The position numbers and the translations under genes are program-made. From Streptomyces sp. AP-93 (GTDB taxonomy: Bacteria > Actinomycetota > Actinomycetes > Streptomycetales > Streptomycetaceae), in assembly GCF_022808175.1 (NCBI RefSeq), contig NZ_JALGBX010000011.1, forward strand, positions 50,981 through 114,980: 64,000 bases of DNA. Direction: 5' to 3'. Under the pieces are notes generated by a model. It did no database searches. It saw only the letters and a list, made by a program, of their open reading frames with translations, and was not told where the DNA came from. Below are positions 42,538-51,352 of this stretch, piece after piece (positions within the stretch are counted from its first letter, which is position 1; the number at the start of each line of letters is the position of its first letter).

Positions 42538-43770
42538 ATGAGCGTCATCACCCAGCCCCTGGACCTGCTGCGCCAGCAGGATCCGCAGATGGCCGACGTC
42601 CTCGACGGGGAGCGGCAGCGGCAGGCGACCGGGCTGCAGCTGATCGCCGCCGAGAACTTCACCTCTGCCGCCGTGCTCGCCGCACTGGGATCGCCGCTCG
42701 CCAACAAGTACGCCGAGGGGTACCCCGGCGCCCGCCACCACGGCGGCTGCGAGTACGCCGACCTGGCCGAGCAGATCGCCGTCGAGCGGGCCCGGGCCCT
42801 CTTCGGCGCCGAGCACGCGAACGTGCAGCCGCACTCCGGATCCGCCGCCGTGCTCGCCGCGTACGCCGCGCTGCTGCGGCCCGGGGACACCGTGCTGGCC
42901 ATGGCGCTCACCTCCGGGGGACACCTGACCCACGGGTCGCCCGCCAATTTCTCCGGGCGCTGGTTCGACTTCGTCGGGTACGGAGTGGACGCCGAGACCG
43001 GGCTCATCGACTACGCCCAGGTGCAGCGGCTCGCGCACGAGCACCGGCCGAAAGCCATCGTGTGCGGGTCCATCTCCTACCCGCGGCACCCCGAGTACTC
43101 CGTGTTCCGGGAGATCGCCGACGAGGTCGGGGCCTTCCTGATCGCCGACGCCGCCCACCCCATCGGGCTCGTGGCCGGCGGGGCCGCGCCCAGCCCCGTG
43201 CCCTACGCGGACATCGTCGTGGCCACCACACACAAGGTGCTCCGGGGTCCGCGCGGCGGGATGATCCTGTGCGGGGCCGAGTTCGCGGAGCGGATCGACC
43301 GGGCGGTGTTCCCCTTCACCCAGGGCGGCCCGCAGATGCACACCATCGCCGCCAAGGCCGTGGCCTTCGGCGAGGCCGCCGGGCCCGCCTTCACCTCGTA
43401 CGCGCACCGGGTCGTCGCCAATGGCCGCGCCCTGGCCGACGCGCTCGCCGCCCGCGGGTTCGCGGTCACGACCGGGGGGACGGACACCCACCTGATCACC
43501 GCCGACCCCGCACCGCTGGGCCTCGACGGCAAGGGAGCCCGGGGCCGGCTGGCCGCCGCCGGGATCGTGCTGGACACCTGTGCCCTTCCCTACGGTGACC
43601 AGCGCGGGATCCGCCTCGGCACCGCGGCGGTGACCACGCAGGGCATGGGGGAGGAGCAGATGGGCCGGATCGCCGCGCTGTTCACGGCCGCGCTGAGCGG
43701 CGGGGAGCCGGCGAAGATCCGTAGGGACGTCAACGAGCTGGTGGTCAGTTTTCCGCCGTATGGGGTTTAA
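42538..43770 (+). CDS. glyA: Serine hydroxymethyltransferase (divergent paralogue)
   Basis: 410 residues. PLP enzyme exchanging serine and glycine with tetrahydrofolate. Recognisable parts are LQLIAAENF, NKYAEGYPGARHHGG, NVQPHSGS, DAAHPIGLVAGG and PLP Lys about 233 in TTHKVLRGPRGG. Several usually invariant stretches differ from the housekeeping form (SAAVLAAY in place of SQANxAVY), so this is probably a second-type SHMT with a separate main glyA elsewhere. The ATG at 42538 follows CTGGAG. It is next to wecA and the atp operon, a conserved place. Confidence 0.9.
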   Translation: MSVITQPLDLLRQQDPQMADVLDGERQRQATGLQLIAAENFTSAAVLAALGSPLANKYAEGYPGARHHGGCEYADLAEQIAVERARALFGAEHANVQPHSGSAAVLAAYAALLRPGDTVLAMALTSGGHLTHGSPANFSGRWFDFVGYGVDAETGLIDYAQVQRLAHEHRPKAIVCGSISYPRHPEYSVFREIADEVGAFLIADAAHPIGLVAGGAAPSPVPYADIVVATTHKVLRGPRGGMILCGAEFAERIDRAVFPFTQGGPQMHTIAAKAVAFGEAAGPAFTSYAHRVVANGRALADALAARGFAVTTGGTDTHLITADPAPLGLDGKGARGRLAAAGIVLDTCALPYGDQRGIRLGTAAVTTQGMGEEQMGRIAALFTAALSGGEPAKIRRDVNELVVSFPPYGV

Positions 43771-43886
43771 GCGGGGCAAGAGCGCCGTACCGCAACCGGG
43801 ATACGGCCCCTGCGCGTCCCCGACAGTGAGTACTTCGCAGCTAGTGTGTGGGGCTGAGATGGCCGGCGATACATCTGGGGCAGCCC

Positions 43887-45209
43887 GTGCGTGAATATCT
43901 GCTGACGCTTTGCGTCACGGTCGCGGTGACTTATCTACTCACGGGGCCCGTGCGGAAGTTCGCGATCGCCGTGGGCGCGATGCCCGAGATCCGCGCCCGG
44001 GACGTGCACCGGGAGCCCACTCCGCGGCTCGGCGGCATCGCGATGTTCGGCGGACTGTGCGCCGGCCTGCTCGTCGCGGACCACCTGCAGAACCTCAATG
44101 GCGTATTCGAGCTGTCGAACGAGCCGCGGGCCCTGCTCTCCGGAGCGGCCCTGATCTGGCTGGTCGGCGTCCTCGACGACAAGTTCGAGCTCGACGCCCT
44201 GATCAAGCTCGGCGCACAGATGATCTCCGCCGGAGTGATGGTCATGCAGGGCCTGACCATCCTGTGGATCCCGGTCCCGGGCATCGGGACGGTCCTGCTC
44301 ACCCCGTGGCAGGGCAACCTGCTCACCGTGGCCCTCGTCGTGATCACCATCAACGCGGTGAACTTCGTGGACGGCCTCGACGGCCTCGCCGCCGGCACGG
44401 TCTGCATCGCGACCTGCGCGTTCTTCCTCTACGCGTACCGGATCTGGTTCGGCTACGGGATCGAGGCGGCCGCGCCCGCGACGCTCTTCGCCGCCATCCT
44501 GATGGGCATGTGCCTCGGCTTCCTGCCGCACAACATGCACCCCGCCCGGATCTTCATGGGCGACTCCGGATCGATGCTCATCGGCCTGGTGCTGGCGGCC
44601 GCCGCCATCTCCGTCACCGGACAGGTGGACCCGGACACGATGGCGCTCTTCGCGGGCGGCGAGCGCAACGCGACCCACGCGATGCTGCCGGTCTTCATCC
44701 CGCTGATCCTGCCGCTCACGATCATCGCGATCCCGATGACGGACCTGGTCCTGGCCATCGTGCGGCGCACCTGGAAGGGCCAGTCGCCCTTCGCGGCGGA
44801 CCGCGGGCACCTCCACCACAGGCTGCTGGAGCTCGGGCATTCGCACAGCCGGGCGGTGCTCATCATGTACTTCTGGTCAGGACTGATCGCCTTCGGCACC
44901 GTGGCGTATTCGGTGCATTCCGCCTCGATGTGGATCGTGCTGGCGATCGCCGCCCTGAGCGCCGTGGGCCTGCTGCTGCTCCTGCTGCCGCGCTTCACCC
45001 CCCGGGCCCCGCGGTGGGCGGAGCGGCTGGTCCCGCCGCGCTACCGGCACGCGGAACGGGCCGCCGAGGCGACCCTGCAGGTCGATGCGGCGGCGGAGCC
45101 GGAGCCGGCCCGGCCGATCGCGGCGGGCGTGTCCGGCGTCAACGGGGCGACCGCCATCGGCCCCCGCTCTCGCTTCCCCGACCGGCGCAAGGCGGGGTCC
45201 TCGCGCTGA
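43887..45209 (+). CDS. Polyprenyl-phosphate GlcNAc-1-phosphate transferase (MraY/WecA family)
   Basis: About 440 residues with ~10-11 membrane helices. Transfers a sugar-1-phosphate from a UDP-sugar to a polyprenyl phosphate, starting wall polymer synthesis. Catalytic acidic motifs LVGVLDDKFELD and NAVNFVDGLDGLAAG, the FMGDSGSMLIG loop and the HLHHRLLELGHSH histidine motif are present. Its C-terminal ~75 residues are hydrophilic. GTG 43887 gives a normal first helix; an in-frame GTG at 43848 is an alternative. It resembles the decaprenyl WecA (Rv1302-like) that sits before atp genes in actinobacteria. Confidence 0.92.
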   Translation: MREYLLTLCVTVAVTYLLTGPVRKFAIAVGAMPEIRARDVHREPTPRLGGIAMFGGLCAGLLVADHLQNLNGVFELSNEPRALLSGAALIWLVGVLDDKFELDALIKLGAQMISAGVMVMQGLTILWIPVPGIGTVLLTPWQGNLLTVALVVITINAVNFVDGLDGLAAGTVCIATCAFFLYAYRIWFGYGIEAAAPATLFAAILMGMCLGFLPHNMHPARIFMGDSGSMLIGLVLAAAAISVTGQVDPDTMALFAGGERNATHAMLPVFIPLILPLTIIAIPMTDLVLAIVRRTWKGQSPFAADRGHLHHRLLELGHSHSRAVLIMYFWSGLIAFGTVAYSVHSASMWIVLAIAALSAVGLLLLLLPRFTPRAPRWAERLVPPRYRHAERAAEATLQVDAAAEPEPARPIAAGVSGVNGATAIGPRSRFPDRRKAGSSR

Positions 45210-45484
45210 CGCGCGGCACGCATGTCGGACATGAACGTCCTATACCAGACAAGACACTTGGTTGTCGCGCACACACGCGCAGGGTCACTCTCATGTGTGA
45301 CAGTCCGCACACCCTCCGAGTAAAGCTCTCATCAAATACTTTGTGATACCGTTCACTAAACCCGGCGACAGAGCCGAAGGGCCGTAGTGCGACGGCCCAT
45401 TGGCCCGAGGTACTCACTCGGACCGGGCTTACGCTCGTCCTGTACGAGTTCCTGTGCCCCCACCACCACGCGGAGCAAACCGCC
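45210..45484 (+). promoter_or_regulatory. Upstream region of the atp operon
   Basis: AT-richer patch at 45320-45360 (TAAAGC and TGATAC with a 17-nt spacing are possible but weak promoter boxes). A GGGCCGT/ACGGCCC hairpin lies at 45379-45398. No gene is seen. It is the only sizeable upstream space for the atp transcription start. Confidence 0.4.
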
Positions 45485-45922
45485 ATGCGGTCAGATGACG
45501 TCCGATCCCTTCTGCAATCCGCCGTTCCCACGGCTGTCGCCGGCGCTCTCGCCGCCGTCATCAGTGGGATCGTCGCCGGTGGCAAGGGGGCCCTGGGCGC
45601 CGTCGTCGCGACGGTGGTGGTGATGCTGTTCATGGGCATCGGATTCCTCGTACTGCAGCGCACGGCGAAATCAATGCCGCACCTGTTCCAGGCCATGGGG
45701 CTCATGCTCTACACGGCTCAGATCCTGCTGCTCTTCGTCTTTCTCGCCGTGTTCAAGAACACGACCCTGTTTAACCCCCGGGCCTTCGCCATCACGCTCG
45801 TCGTCGCCACCCTGGTGTGGATCGGCGCACAGGCGCGTGCTCATATGAAGGCCAAGATCCTCTACGTCGAACCTGACTCGATGAAGGGCGACAAGCCCGG
45901 AAATTCGGGTCAGAAGTCGTGA
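45485..45922 (+). CDS. atpI: ATP synthase protein I
   Basis: 145 residues with four predicted membrane helices (about 14-32, 36-56, 70-88 and 100-116), a KNTTLFNPRAF loop and a charged C-terminus. AtpI lies first in atp operons and helps c-ring assembly or Mg2+ uptake; it is not essential. The sequence is poorly conserved, so the assignment rests on topology and position before atpB. The 226-nt gap to atpB carries a ribosome site only. Confidence 0.85.
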   Translation: MRSDDVRSLLQSAVPTAVAGALAAVISGIVAGGKGALGAVVATVVVMLFMGIGFLVLQRTAKSMPHLFQAMGLMLYTAQILLLFVFLAVFKNTTLFNPRAFAITLVVATLVWIGAQARAHMKAKILYVEPDSMKGDKPGNSGQKS

Positions 45923-46148
45923 GGGGTAGGGGCGGAATAAGTGCGCGTTCGGGATGCTGCTATCGTCCGGTTTCAACTGTGGCAATGCGGGCGCGGGCAT
46001 CTGAAGCTGACGCCTGTTCCATCGCGAGGCTCGATGCCTGACCGCCGCCCCCACATCCGTTACACCAGTCCAGTGCCGAACAGCGGCTGTCCGCCGCGCC
46101 GACACAACGAGGTTGCCGTACCTATGCGCCACGCTGAAGGAGCCCGCG

Positions 46149-46970
46149 GTGAGTGCTGACCCGACGACGGTGCTCGCCTTCGAGACCGATTGCCACATCT
46201 TCGACGGTTGTGGATTCCCGGCTCCCGGCCTGCACTCGTTCCTGTTCGAGCCGATCTTCGGGGACGGTGACAGCAGCGCGTACTTCAACAAGACGATGCT
46301 GCTGGCCCTGCTCGGCTCGGTCGTCATCGTCGCCTTCTTCTGGGCCGCCTTCCGCAAGCCGAAGGTCGTCCCGGGCAAGCTGCAGATGGTCGCCGAGGCC
46401 GGCTACGACTTCGTGCGCCGCGGCATCGTCTACGAGACGCTGGGCAAGAAGGAGGGCGAGAAGTACGTCCCCCTGATGGTCTCGCTGTTCTTCTTCGTCT
46501 GGATCATGAACCTCTGGTCGATCGTTCCGCTCGCCCAGTTCCCGGTGACCGCGATCATCGCGTACCCGGCGGGCCTCGCCCTGATCGTCTACGTGATCTG
46601 GATGAGCGTGACGTTCAAGCGTCACGGCTTCGTCGGTGGCTTCAAGAACCTGACCGGCTACGACAAGTCGCTCGGCCCGGTTCTGCCGATGGTCATGGTC
46701 ATCGAGTTCTTCTCGAACGTCCTGGTGCGCCCGTTCACCCACGCGGTCCGGCTGTTTGCGAACATGTTCGCCGGTCACACCCTGCTGCTGCTCTTCACGA
46801 TCGCCAGCTGGTACCTGCTGAACGGCATCGGGATCGCCTACGCGGGCGTCTCGTTCGTCATGGTCCTGGTGATGACCGCTTTCGAGCTCTTCATCCAGGC
46901 TGTCCAGGCGTACGTCTTCGTCCTCCTGGCTTGCAGCTTCATTCAGGGCGCGCTCGCAGAGCACCACTGA
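46149..46970 (+). CDS. atpB: F0F1 ATP synthase subunit a
   Basis: 273 residues, GTG start with GAAGGAG upstream. Membrane subunit that forms the two proton half-channels against the c-ring. The functional Arg is in the helix LVRPFTHAVRLFANMFAGH, and AFELFIQAVQAYVFVLLAC matches the last helix. First gene of the core Fo set, followed by atpE after 78 nt. Confidence 0.97.
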   Translation: MSADPTTVLAFETDCHIFDGCGFPAPGLHSFLFEPIFGDGDSSAYFNKTMLLALLGSVVIVAFFWAAFRKPKVVPGKLQMVAEAGYDFVRRGIVYETLGKKEGEKYVPLMVSLFFFVWIMNLWSIVPLAQFPVTAIIAYPAGLALIVYVIWMSVTFKRHGFVGGFKNLTGYDKSLGPVLPMVMVIEFFSNVLVRPFTHAVRLFANMFAGHTLLLLFTIASWYLLNGIGIAYAGVSFVMVLVMTAFELFIQAVQAYVFVLLACSFIQGALAEHH

Positions 46971-47048
46971 GTCAAGCCCTCCCCCAAACCACTATGTCGT
47001 CCGGTGGCCAACCCCCACCGGGTCCGTGAAAGAGAAGGAAGAACCGGC

Positions 47049-47291
47049 ATGTCCGCTCTCCAGACCATCGCCGCCGAAGGCGTCACCGGCTCCCTCGGCT
47101 CCATCGGTTACGGCCTTGCGGCCATCGGCCCCGGCGTCGGCGTCGGCATCATCTTCGGTAACGGCACCCAGGCCCTCGCTCGTCAGCCTGAGGCTGCCGG
47201 CCTGATCCGCGCCAACCAGATCCTCGGCTTCGCCTTCTGTGAGGCGCTCGCCCTCATCGGTCTGGTCATGCCGTTCGTCTACGGCGTGTGA
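47049..47291 (+). CDS. atpE: F0F1 ATP synthase subunit c
   Basis: 80 residues, two-helix hairpin. Proton-carrying Glu65 in FAFCEALALIG; the polar loop ARQPE contacts gamma and epsilon; GPGVGVGIIFG is the glycine-rich first helix. AAGGAAGAAC precedes the ATG. Glu instead of Asp at the proton site is normal for actinobacteria. As the ring component it should be made in excess over its neighbours. Confidence 0.98.
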   Translation: MSALQTIAAEGVTGSLGSIGYGLAAIGPGVGVGIIFGNGTQALARQPEAAGLIRANQILGFAFCEALALIGLVMPFVYGV

Positions 47292-47332
47292 TCTTCGGAT
47301 TCACGACCATCCACTAGACGAAAGGCACTGAT

Positions 47333-47875
47333 GTGAACCTCATGGTTCTCGCGGCCGAGGAACTTCAGAGTCCTCTCATCCCGCCGATCCCCGAGCTCGT
47401 CGTCGGTCTGATCGCCTTCGTCATCGTCTTCGGTTTCCTCGCGAAGAAGCTCCTCCCGAACATCAACAAGGTTCTGGACGAGCGCCGCGAGGCCATCGAA
47501 GGCGGTATCGAAAAGGCAGAAGCCGCTCAGACCGAGGCTCAGAGCGTTCTGGAGCAGTACAAGGCCCAGCTCGCCGAAGCCCGGCACGAGGCCGCTCGCC
47601 TGCGCCAGGACGCTCTGGAGCAGGGCACTGCGCTCAAGGAAGAACTGCGCGCAGAGGGCCAGCGGCAGCGTGAGGAGATCATCGCTGCCGGTCACGCCCA
47701 GATCGCGGCTGACCGCAAGGCCGCCTCTTCCGCTCTCCGTCAGGACGTCGGCAAGCTGGCGACCGACCTGGCCGGAAAGCTTGTCGGCGAGTCCCTCGAG
47801 GACCACGCCCGGCAGAGCCGCACGATCGACCGCTTCCTCAGCGAGCTTGAGGAGAAGGCCGAGGCCGCCCGATGA
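47333..47875 (+). CDS. atpF: F0F1 ATP synthase subunit b
   Basis: 180 residues, GTG start. One N-terminal membrane helix (ELVVGLIAFVIVFGFLA, about 20-36) is followed by a long charged, Ala/Glu/Arg-rich coiled coil that forms the peripheral stalk. The stop overlaps the atpH ATG by 4 nt. An ATG out of frame 2 nt upstream is ignored. Confidence 0.97.
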   Translation: MNLMVLAAEELQSPLIPPIPELVVGLIAFVIVFGFLAKKLLPNINKVLDERREAIEGGIEKAEAAQTEAQSVLEQYKAQLAEARHEAARLRQDALEQGTALKEELRAEGQRQREEIIAAGHAQIAADRKAASSALRQDVGKLATDLAGKLVGESLEDHARQSRTIDRFLSELEEKAEAAR

Positions 47876-48687
47876 ACGGAGCGAGCCGCGACGCGCTGGC
47901 CACCGCCCGCGAGCGTCTCGACGCGCTGACGGACAACACGTCCGTCGACGCGGCGAAGCTCGCCGGCGAGCTGGCGGCCGTCACCGCGCTGCTCGACCGT
48001 GAGGTCTCGCTGCGTCGGGTCATCACGGACCCGGCGCAGTCCGGCGAGGCCAAGGCCGAGCTGGCCGGTCGTCTGCTCGGCGGCCAGGTGGGCGGGGAAA
48101 CCCTCGACCTGGTGTCCGGCATGGTCCGGTCCCGCTGGTCGCAGTCCCGTGACCTGGTGGACTCGCTCGAGGTCCTGGCGGCCACCGCCGACCTCACGGC
48201 GGCCCAGAGCAGCGGAGGCCTCGACGACGTCGAGGACGAGCTGTTCCGGTTCGGCCGGATCGTCACTTCGAGCACCGAGCTGCGCGCAGCACTGACCGAC
48301 CGGTCGGCCACCGCCGCCGCCAAGAGCCAGCTGCTGCGCAGCCTGCTCGGCGGCAAGGCGAACGCCGTCACCGAGCGGCTGGTCACGCGTCTCGTCACGC
48401 ACCCGCGTGGACGTAGCCTGGAAGCGGGCCTCGAGTCCCTTTCGAAGGTCGCCGCCGAGCGTCGTGGCCGCATGGTCGCCACCGTGACCACCGCGGTTCC
48501 GCTCAGCGACGTCCAGAAGCAGCGTCTCGGCGCGGTGCTGGCCAAGCTGTACGGCCGCCCGATGCACCTGAACCTCGACGTGGACCCGACGGTCCTCGGC
48601 GGAATCCAGGTGCGGGTCGGCGACGAGGTCATCGACGGCACCATCGCGGACCGCATCGCAGAGGCGTCCCGCCGCATGGCCGGCTGA
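47872..48687 (+). CDS. atpH: F0F1 ATP synthase subunit delta
   Basis: 271 residues, longer than E. coli delta (177), with an N-terminal extension before the OSCP-like helical domain, as usual in Streptomyces. It links the b-stalk to the top of the alpha3beta3 head. The C-terminal TVTTAVPLSDVQKQRLGAVL and GGIQVRVGDEVIDGTI match the delta signature. A 131-nt gap with a small CTGGGGG/CCCCCAG hairpin (48757-48773) precedes atpA. Confidence 0.96.
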   Translation: MNGASRDALATARERLDALTDNTSVDAAKLAGELAAVTALLDREVSLRRVITDPAQSGEAKAELAGRLLGGQVGGETLDLVSGMVRSRWSQSRDLVDSLEVLAATADLTAAQSSGGLDDVEDELFRFGRIVTSSTELRAALTDRSATAAAKSQLLRSLLGGKANAVTERLVTRLVTHPRGRSLEAGLESLSKVAAERRGRMVATVTTAVPLSDVQKQRLGAVLAKLYGRPMHLNLDVDPTVLGGIQVRVGDEVIDGTIADRIAEASRRMAG

Positions 48688-48818
48688 CCAGCCAAACAAT
48701 TAGTACGAAGCATTCCTAGCGGCCCGGTTGGGCCGTGCAGAACTTGCAGAAGATTCCTGGGGGTCGCCCCCAGACCCCTAAGAAGCTTCAGGCCCAACAA
48801 GGAGAGCAGGGAACCCAG

Positions 48819-50414
48819 ATGGCGGAGCTCACGATCCGGCCGGAGGAGATCCGGGACGCACTGGAGAACTTTGTCCAGTCGTACCAGCCGGACGCGGCCT
48901 CGCGCGAGGAGGTCGGTACGGTCAGCGTTGCCGGCGACGGCATCGCGAAGGTGGAGGGCCTGCCCTCCGCCATGGCGAACGAGCTGCTGAAGTTCGAGGA
49001 CGGAACCCTTGGTCTCGCCCTGAACCTCGACGAGCGCGAGATCGGTGCGGTCGTCCTCGGCGAGTTCAGCGGAATCGAAGAGGGCCAGCCGGTGCAGCGC
49101 ACCGGTGAGGTGCTCTCCGTCGGCGTCGGCGAGGGTTACCTCGGCCGCGTTGTCGACCCGCTCGGCAACCCGATCGACGGCCTCGGCGAGATCGCGACCG
49201 AGGGCCGCCGCGCCCTCGAGCTGCAGGCGCCCGGCGTCATGGTCCGCAAGTCGGTCCACGAGCCGATGCAGACCGGCTACAAGGCCATCGACGCGATGGT
49301 GCCGGTCGGCCGTGGTCAGCGTCAGCTGATCATCGGTGACCGTCAGACCGGCAAGACCGCTCTGGCCGTCGACACGATCATCAACCAGCGCGACAACTGG
49401 CGCTCGGGCGACGTGAACAAGCAGGTTCGCTGCATCTACGTCGCCATCGGCCAGAAGGGCTCGACCATCGCGTCCGTTCGCGGCGCCCTGGAAGACGCCG
49501 GTGCGCTCGAGTACACGACGATCGTCGCCGCCCCGGCGTCCGACCCGGCCGGCTTCAAGTACCTGGCGCCGTACACCGGTTCGGCCATCGGCCAGCACTG
49601 GATGTACGCCGGCAAGCACGTCCTGATCATCTTCGATGACCTGTCGAAGCAGGCCGACGCCTACCGCGCCGTGTCGCTGCTGCTGCGCCGTCCGCCGGGC
49701 CGCGAGGCCTACCCGGGCGACGTCTTCTACTTGCACTCCCGTCTGCTGGAGCGTTGCGCCAAGCTCTCCGACGACATGGGTGCCGGTTCGATGACCGGTC
49801 TGCCGATCGTCGAGACCAAGGCGAACGACGTGTCGGCGTTCATCCCGACCAACGTCATCTCCATCACCGACGGCCAGTGCTTCCTTGAGTCCGACCTGTT
49901 CAACGCGGGCCAGCGCCCGGCGCTGAACGTCGGTATCTCGGTCTCCCGCGTCGGTGGCTCGGCCCAGCACAAGGCCATGAAGCAGGTTTCCGGCCGTCTG
50001 CGCCTGGACCTCGCCCAGTACCGCGAGCTGGAGGCGTTCGCCGCCTTCGGTTCCGACCTGGACGCCGCTTCGAAGGCCTCGCTGGAGCGCGGCAAGCGTC
50101 TGGTGGAGCTGCTCAAGCAGGGCCAGTACCAGCCGATGCCCGTCGAGGAGCAGGTCGTCTCCGTCTGGGCCGGCACCACCGGCAAGATGGACGACGTCCC
50201 GGTCAACGACATCCGTCGCTTCGAGTCGGAGCTGCTGGACCACCTGCGCCTCGAGCGCAAGGAGCTCCTCACCTCCATCGCGGACGGCGGCAAGATGTCG
50301 GACGACACCCTGTCCTCCATCGCGGACGCCATTGCCGCCTTCAAGCGGCAGTTCGAGACCTCGGACGGCAAGCTCCTCGGCGAGGACGCGCCGGCCGTCA
50401 ACGTCTCCAAGTGA
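48819..50414 (+). CDS. atpA: F0F1 ATP synthase subunit alpha
   Basis: 531 residues. Non-catalytic nucleotide-binding subunit. Walker A GDRQTGKT is near residues 173-180, and Walker B is HVLIIFDDLSKQ. The arginine finger region is NVISITDGQCFLESDLF with VSRVGGSAQ. The ATG at 48819 behind AAGGAGAG is chosen; the frame is open 28 codons upstream through a hairpin and is not coding-like. It lies 20 nt before atpG. Confidence 0.98.
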   Translation: MAELTIRPEEIRDALENFVQSYQPDAASREEVGTVSVAGDGIAKVEGLPSAMANELLKFEDGTLGLALNLDEREIGAVVLGEFSGIEEGQPVQRTGEVLSVGVGEGYLGRVVDPLGNPIDGLGEIATEGRRALELQAPGVMVRKSVHEPMQTGYKAIDAMVPVGRGQRQLIIGDRQTGKTALAVDTIINQRDNWRSGDVNKQVRCIYVAIGQKGSTIASVRGALEDAGALEYTTIVAAPASDPAGFKYLAPYTGSAIGQHWMYAGKHVLIIFDDLSKQADAYRAVSLLLRRPPGREAYPGDVFYLHSRLLERCAKLSDDMGAGSMTGLPIVETKANDVSAFIPTNVISITDGQCFLESDLFNAGQRPALNVGISVSRVGGSAQHKAMKQVSGRLRLDLAQYRELEAFAAFGSDLDAASKASLERGKRLVELLKQGQYQPMPVEEQVVSVWAGTTGKMDDVPVNDIRRFESELLDHLRLERKELLTSIADGGKMSDDTLSSIADAIAAFKRQFETSDGKLLGEDAPAVNVSK

Positions 50415-50434
50415 CGACGGAAGGGACCTGACTC

Positions 50435-51352
50435 ATGGGAGCGCAGCTCCGGGTCTACAAGCGTCGCATCCGTGCCGTCACGGCGACCAAGAAGATCACC
50501 AAGGCGATGGAAATGATCGCCGCCTCGCGCATCGTCAAGGCGCAGCGCAAGGTGGCGGCATCGATGCCGTACGCGACCGAGCTCACCCGTGCGGTGACCG
50601 CGGTGGCGACCGGTTCGAACACCAAGCACGCCCTGACGACCGAGGTCGAGGCACCGGTGCGTGCCGCGGTCCTGCTCATCACGAGCGACCGCGGTCTGGC
50701 CGGCGGCTACTCCTCGAACGCCATCAAGCAGGCGGAGCGGCTCACCGAGCGGCTGCGCGGCGAGGGCAAGGAGGTCGACACGTACATCGTCGGCCGTAAG
50801 GGTGTCGCCTACTACGGGTTCCGCGAGCGCAAGGTCGCGGAGTCGTGGACCGGCTTCACCGACAGCCCGGCCTACGCCGACGCCAAGCGCGTCGCGGCGC
50901 CGCTGATCGAGGCCATCCAGACGGTTACGGCCGAGGGCGGCGTCGACGAGCTGCACATCGTCTACACGGAATTCGTGTCGATGATGACGCAGAACGCGGT
51001 GGACGGCCGGATGCTGCCGCTCAGCCTCGACAAGGTCGAAGAAGAGGGCGGTGCGAAGGGCGAGATCCTTCCGCTGTTCGACTTCGAGCCGTCGGCGGAG
51101 GACGTCCTCGACGCCCTTCTGCCGCGCTACGTCGAGAGCCGCATCTACAACGCACTGCTGCAGTCGGCCGCTTCCGAGCACGCCGCCCGCCGCCGCGCGA
51201 TGAAGTCGGCTACCGACAACGCCGGGGATCTCATCAAGAGCCTCTCCCGGCTTGCCAACGCGGCCCGCCAGGCCGAAATCACCCAGGAAATCAGCGAGAT
51301 CGTCGGTGGCGCGAGCGCCATGGCTGACGCGACCGCGGGGAGTGACAAGTAA
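50435..51352 (+). CDS. atpG: F0F1 ATP synthase subunit gamma
   Basis: 305 residues. Central rotor shaft, with N- and C-terminal helices that form the coiled coil (RVYKRRIRAVTATKKITKAMEMIA at the start; NAARQAEITQEISEIVGGA at the end) and a middle Rossmann-like domain with LLITSDRGLAGGY. The stop TAA overlaps the ATG of atpD (TAATG). Confidence 0.97.
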   Translation: MGAQLRVYKRRIRAVTATKKITKAMEMIAASRIVKAQRKVAASMPYATELTRAVTAVATGSNTKHALTTEVEAPVRAAVLLITSDRGLAGGYSSNAIKQAERLTERLRGEGKEVDTYIVGRKGVAYYGFRERKVAESWTGFTDSPAYADAKRVAAPLIEAIQTVTAEGGVDELHIVYTEFVSMMTQNAVDGRMLPLSLDKVEEEGGAKGEILPLFDFEPSAEDVLDALLPRYVESRIYNALLQSAASEHAARRRAMKSATDNAGDLIKSLSRLANAARQAEITQEISEIVGGASAMADATAGSDK

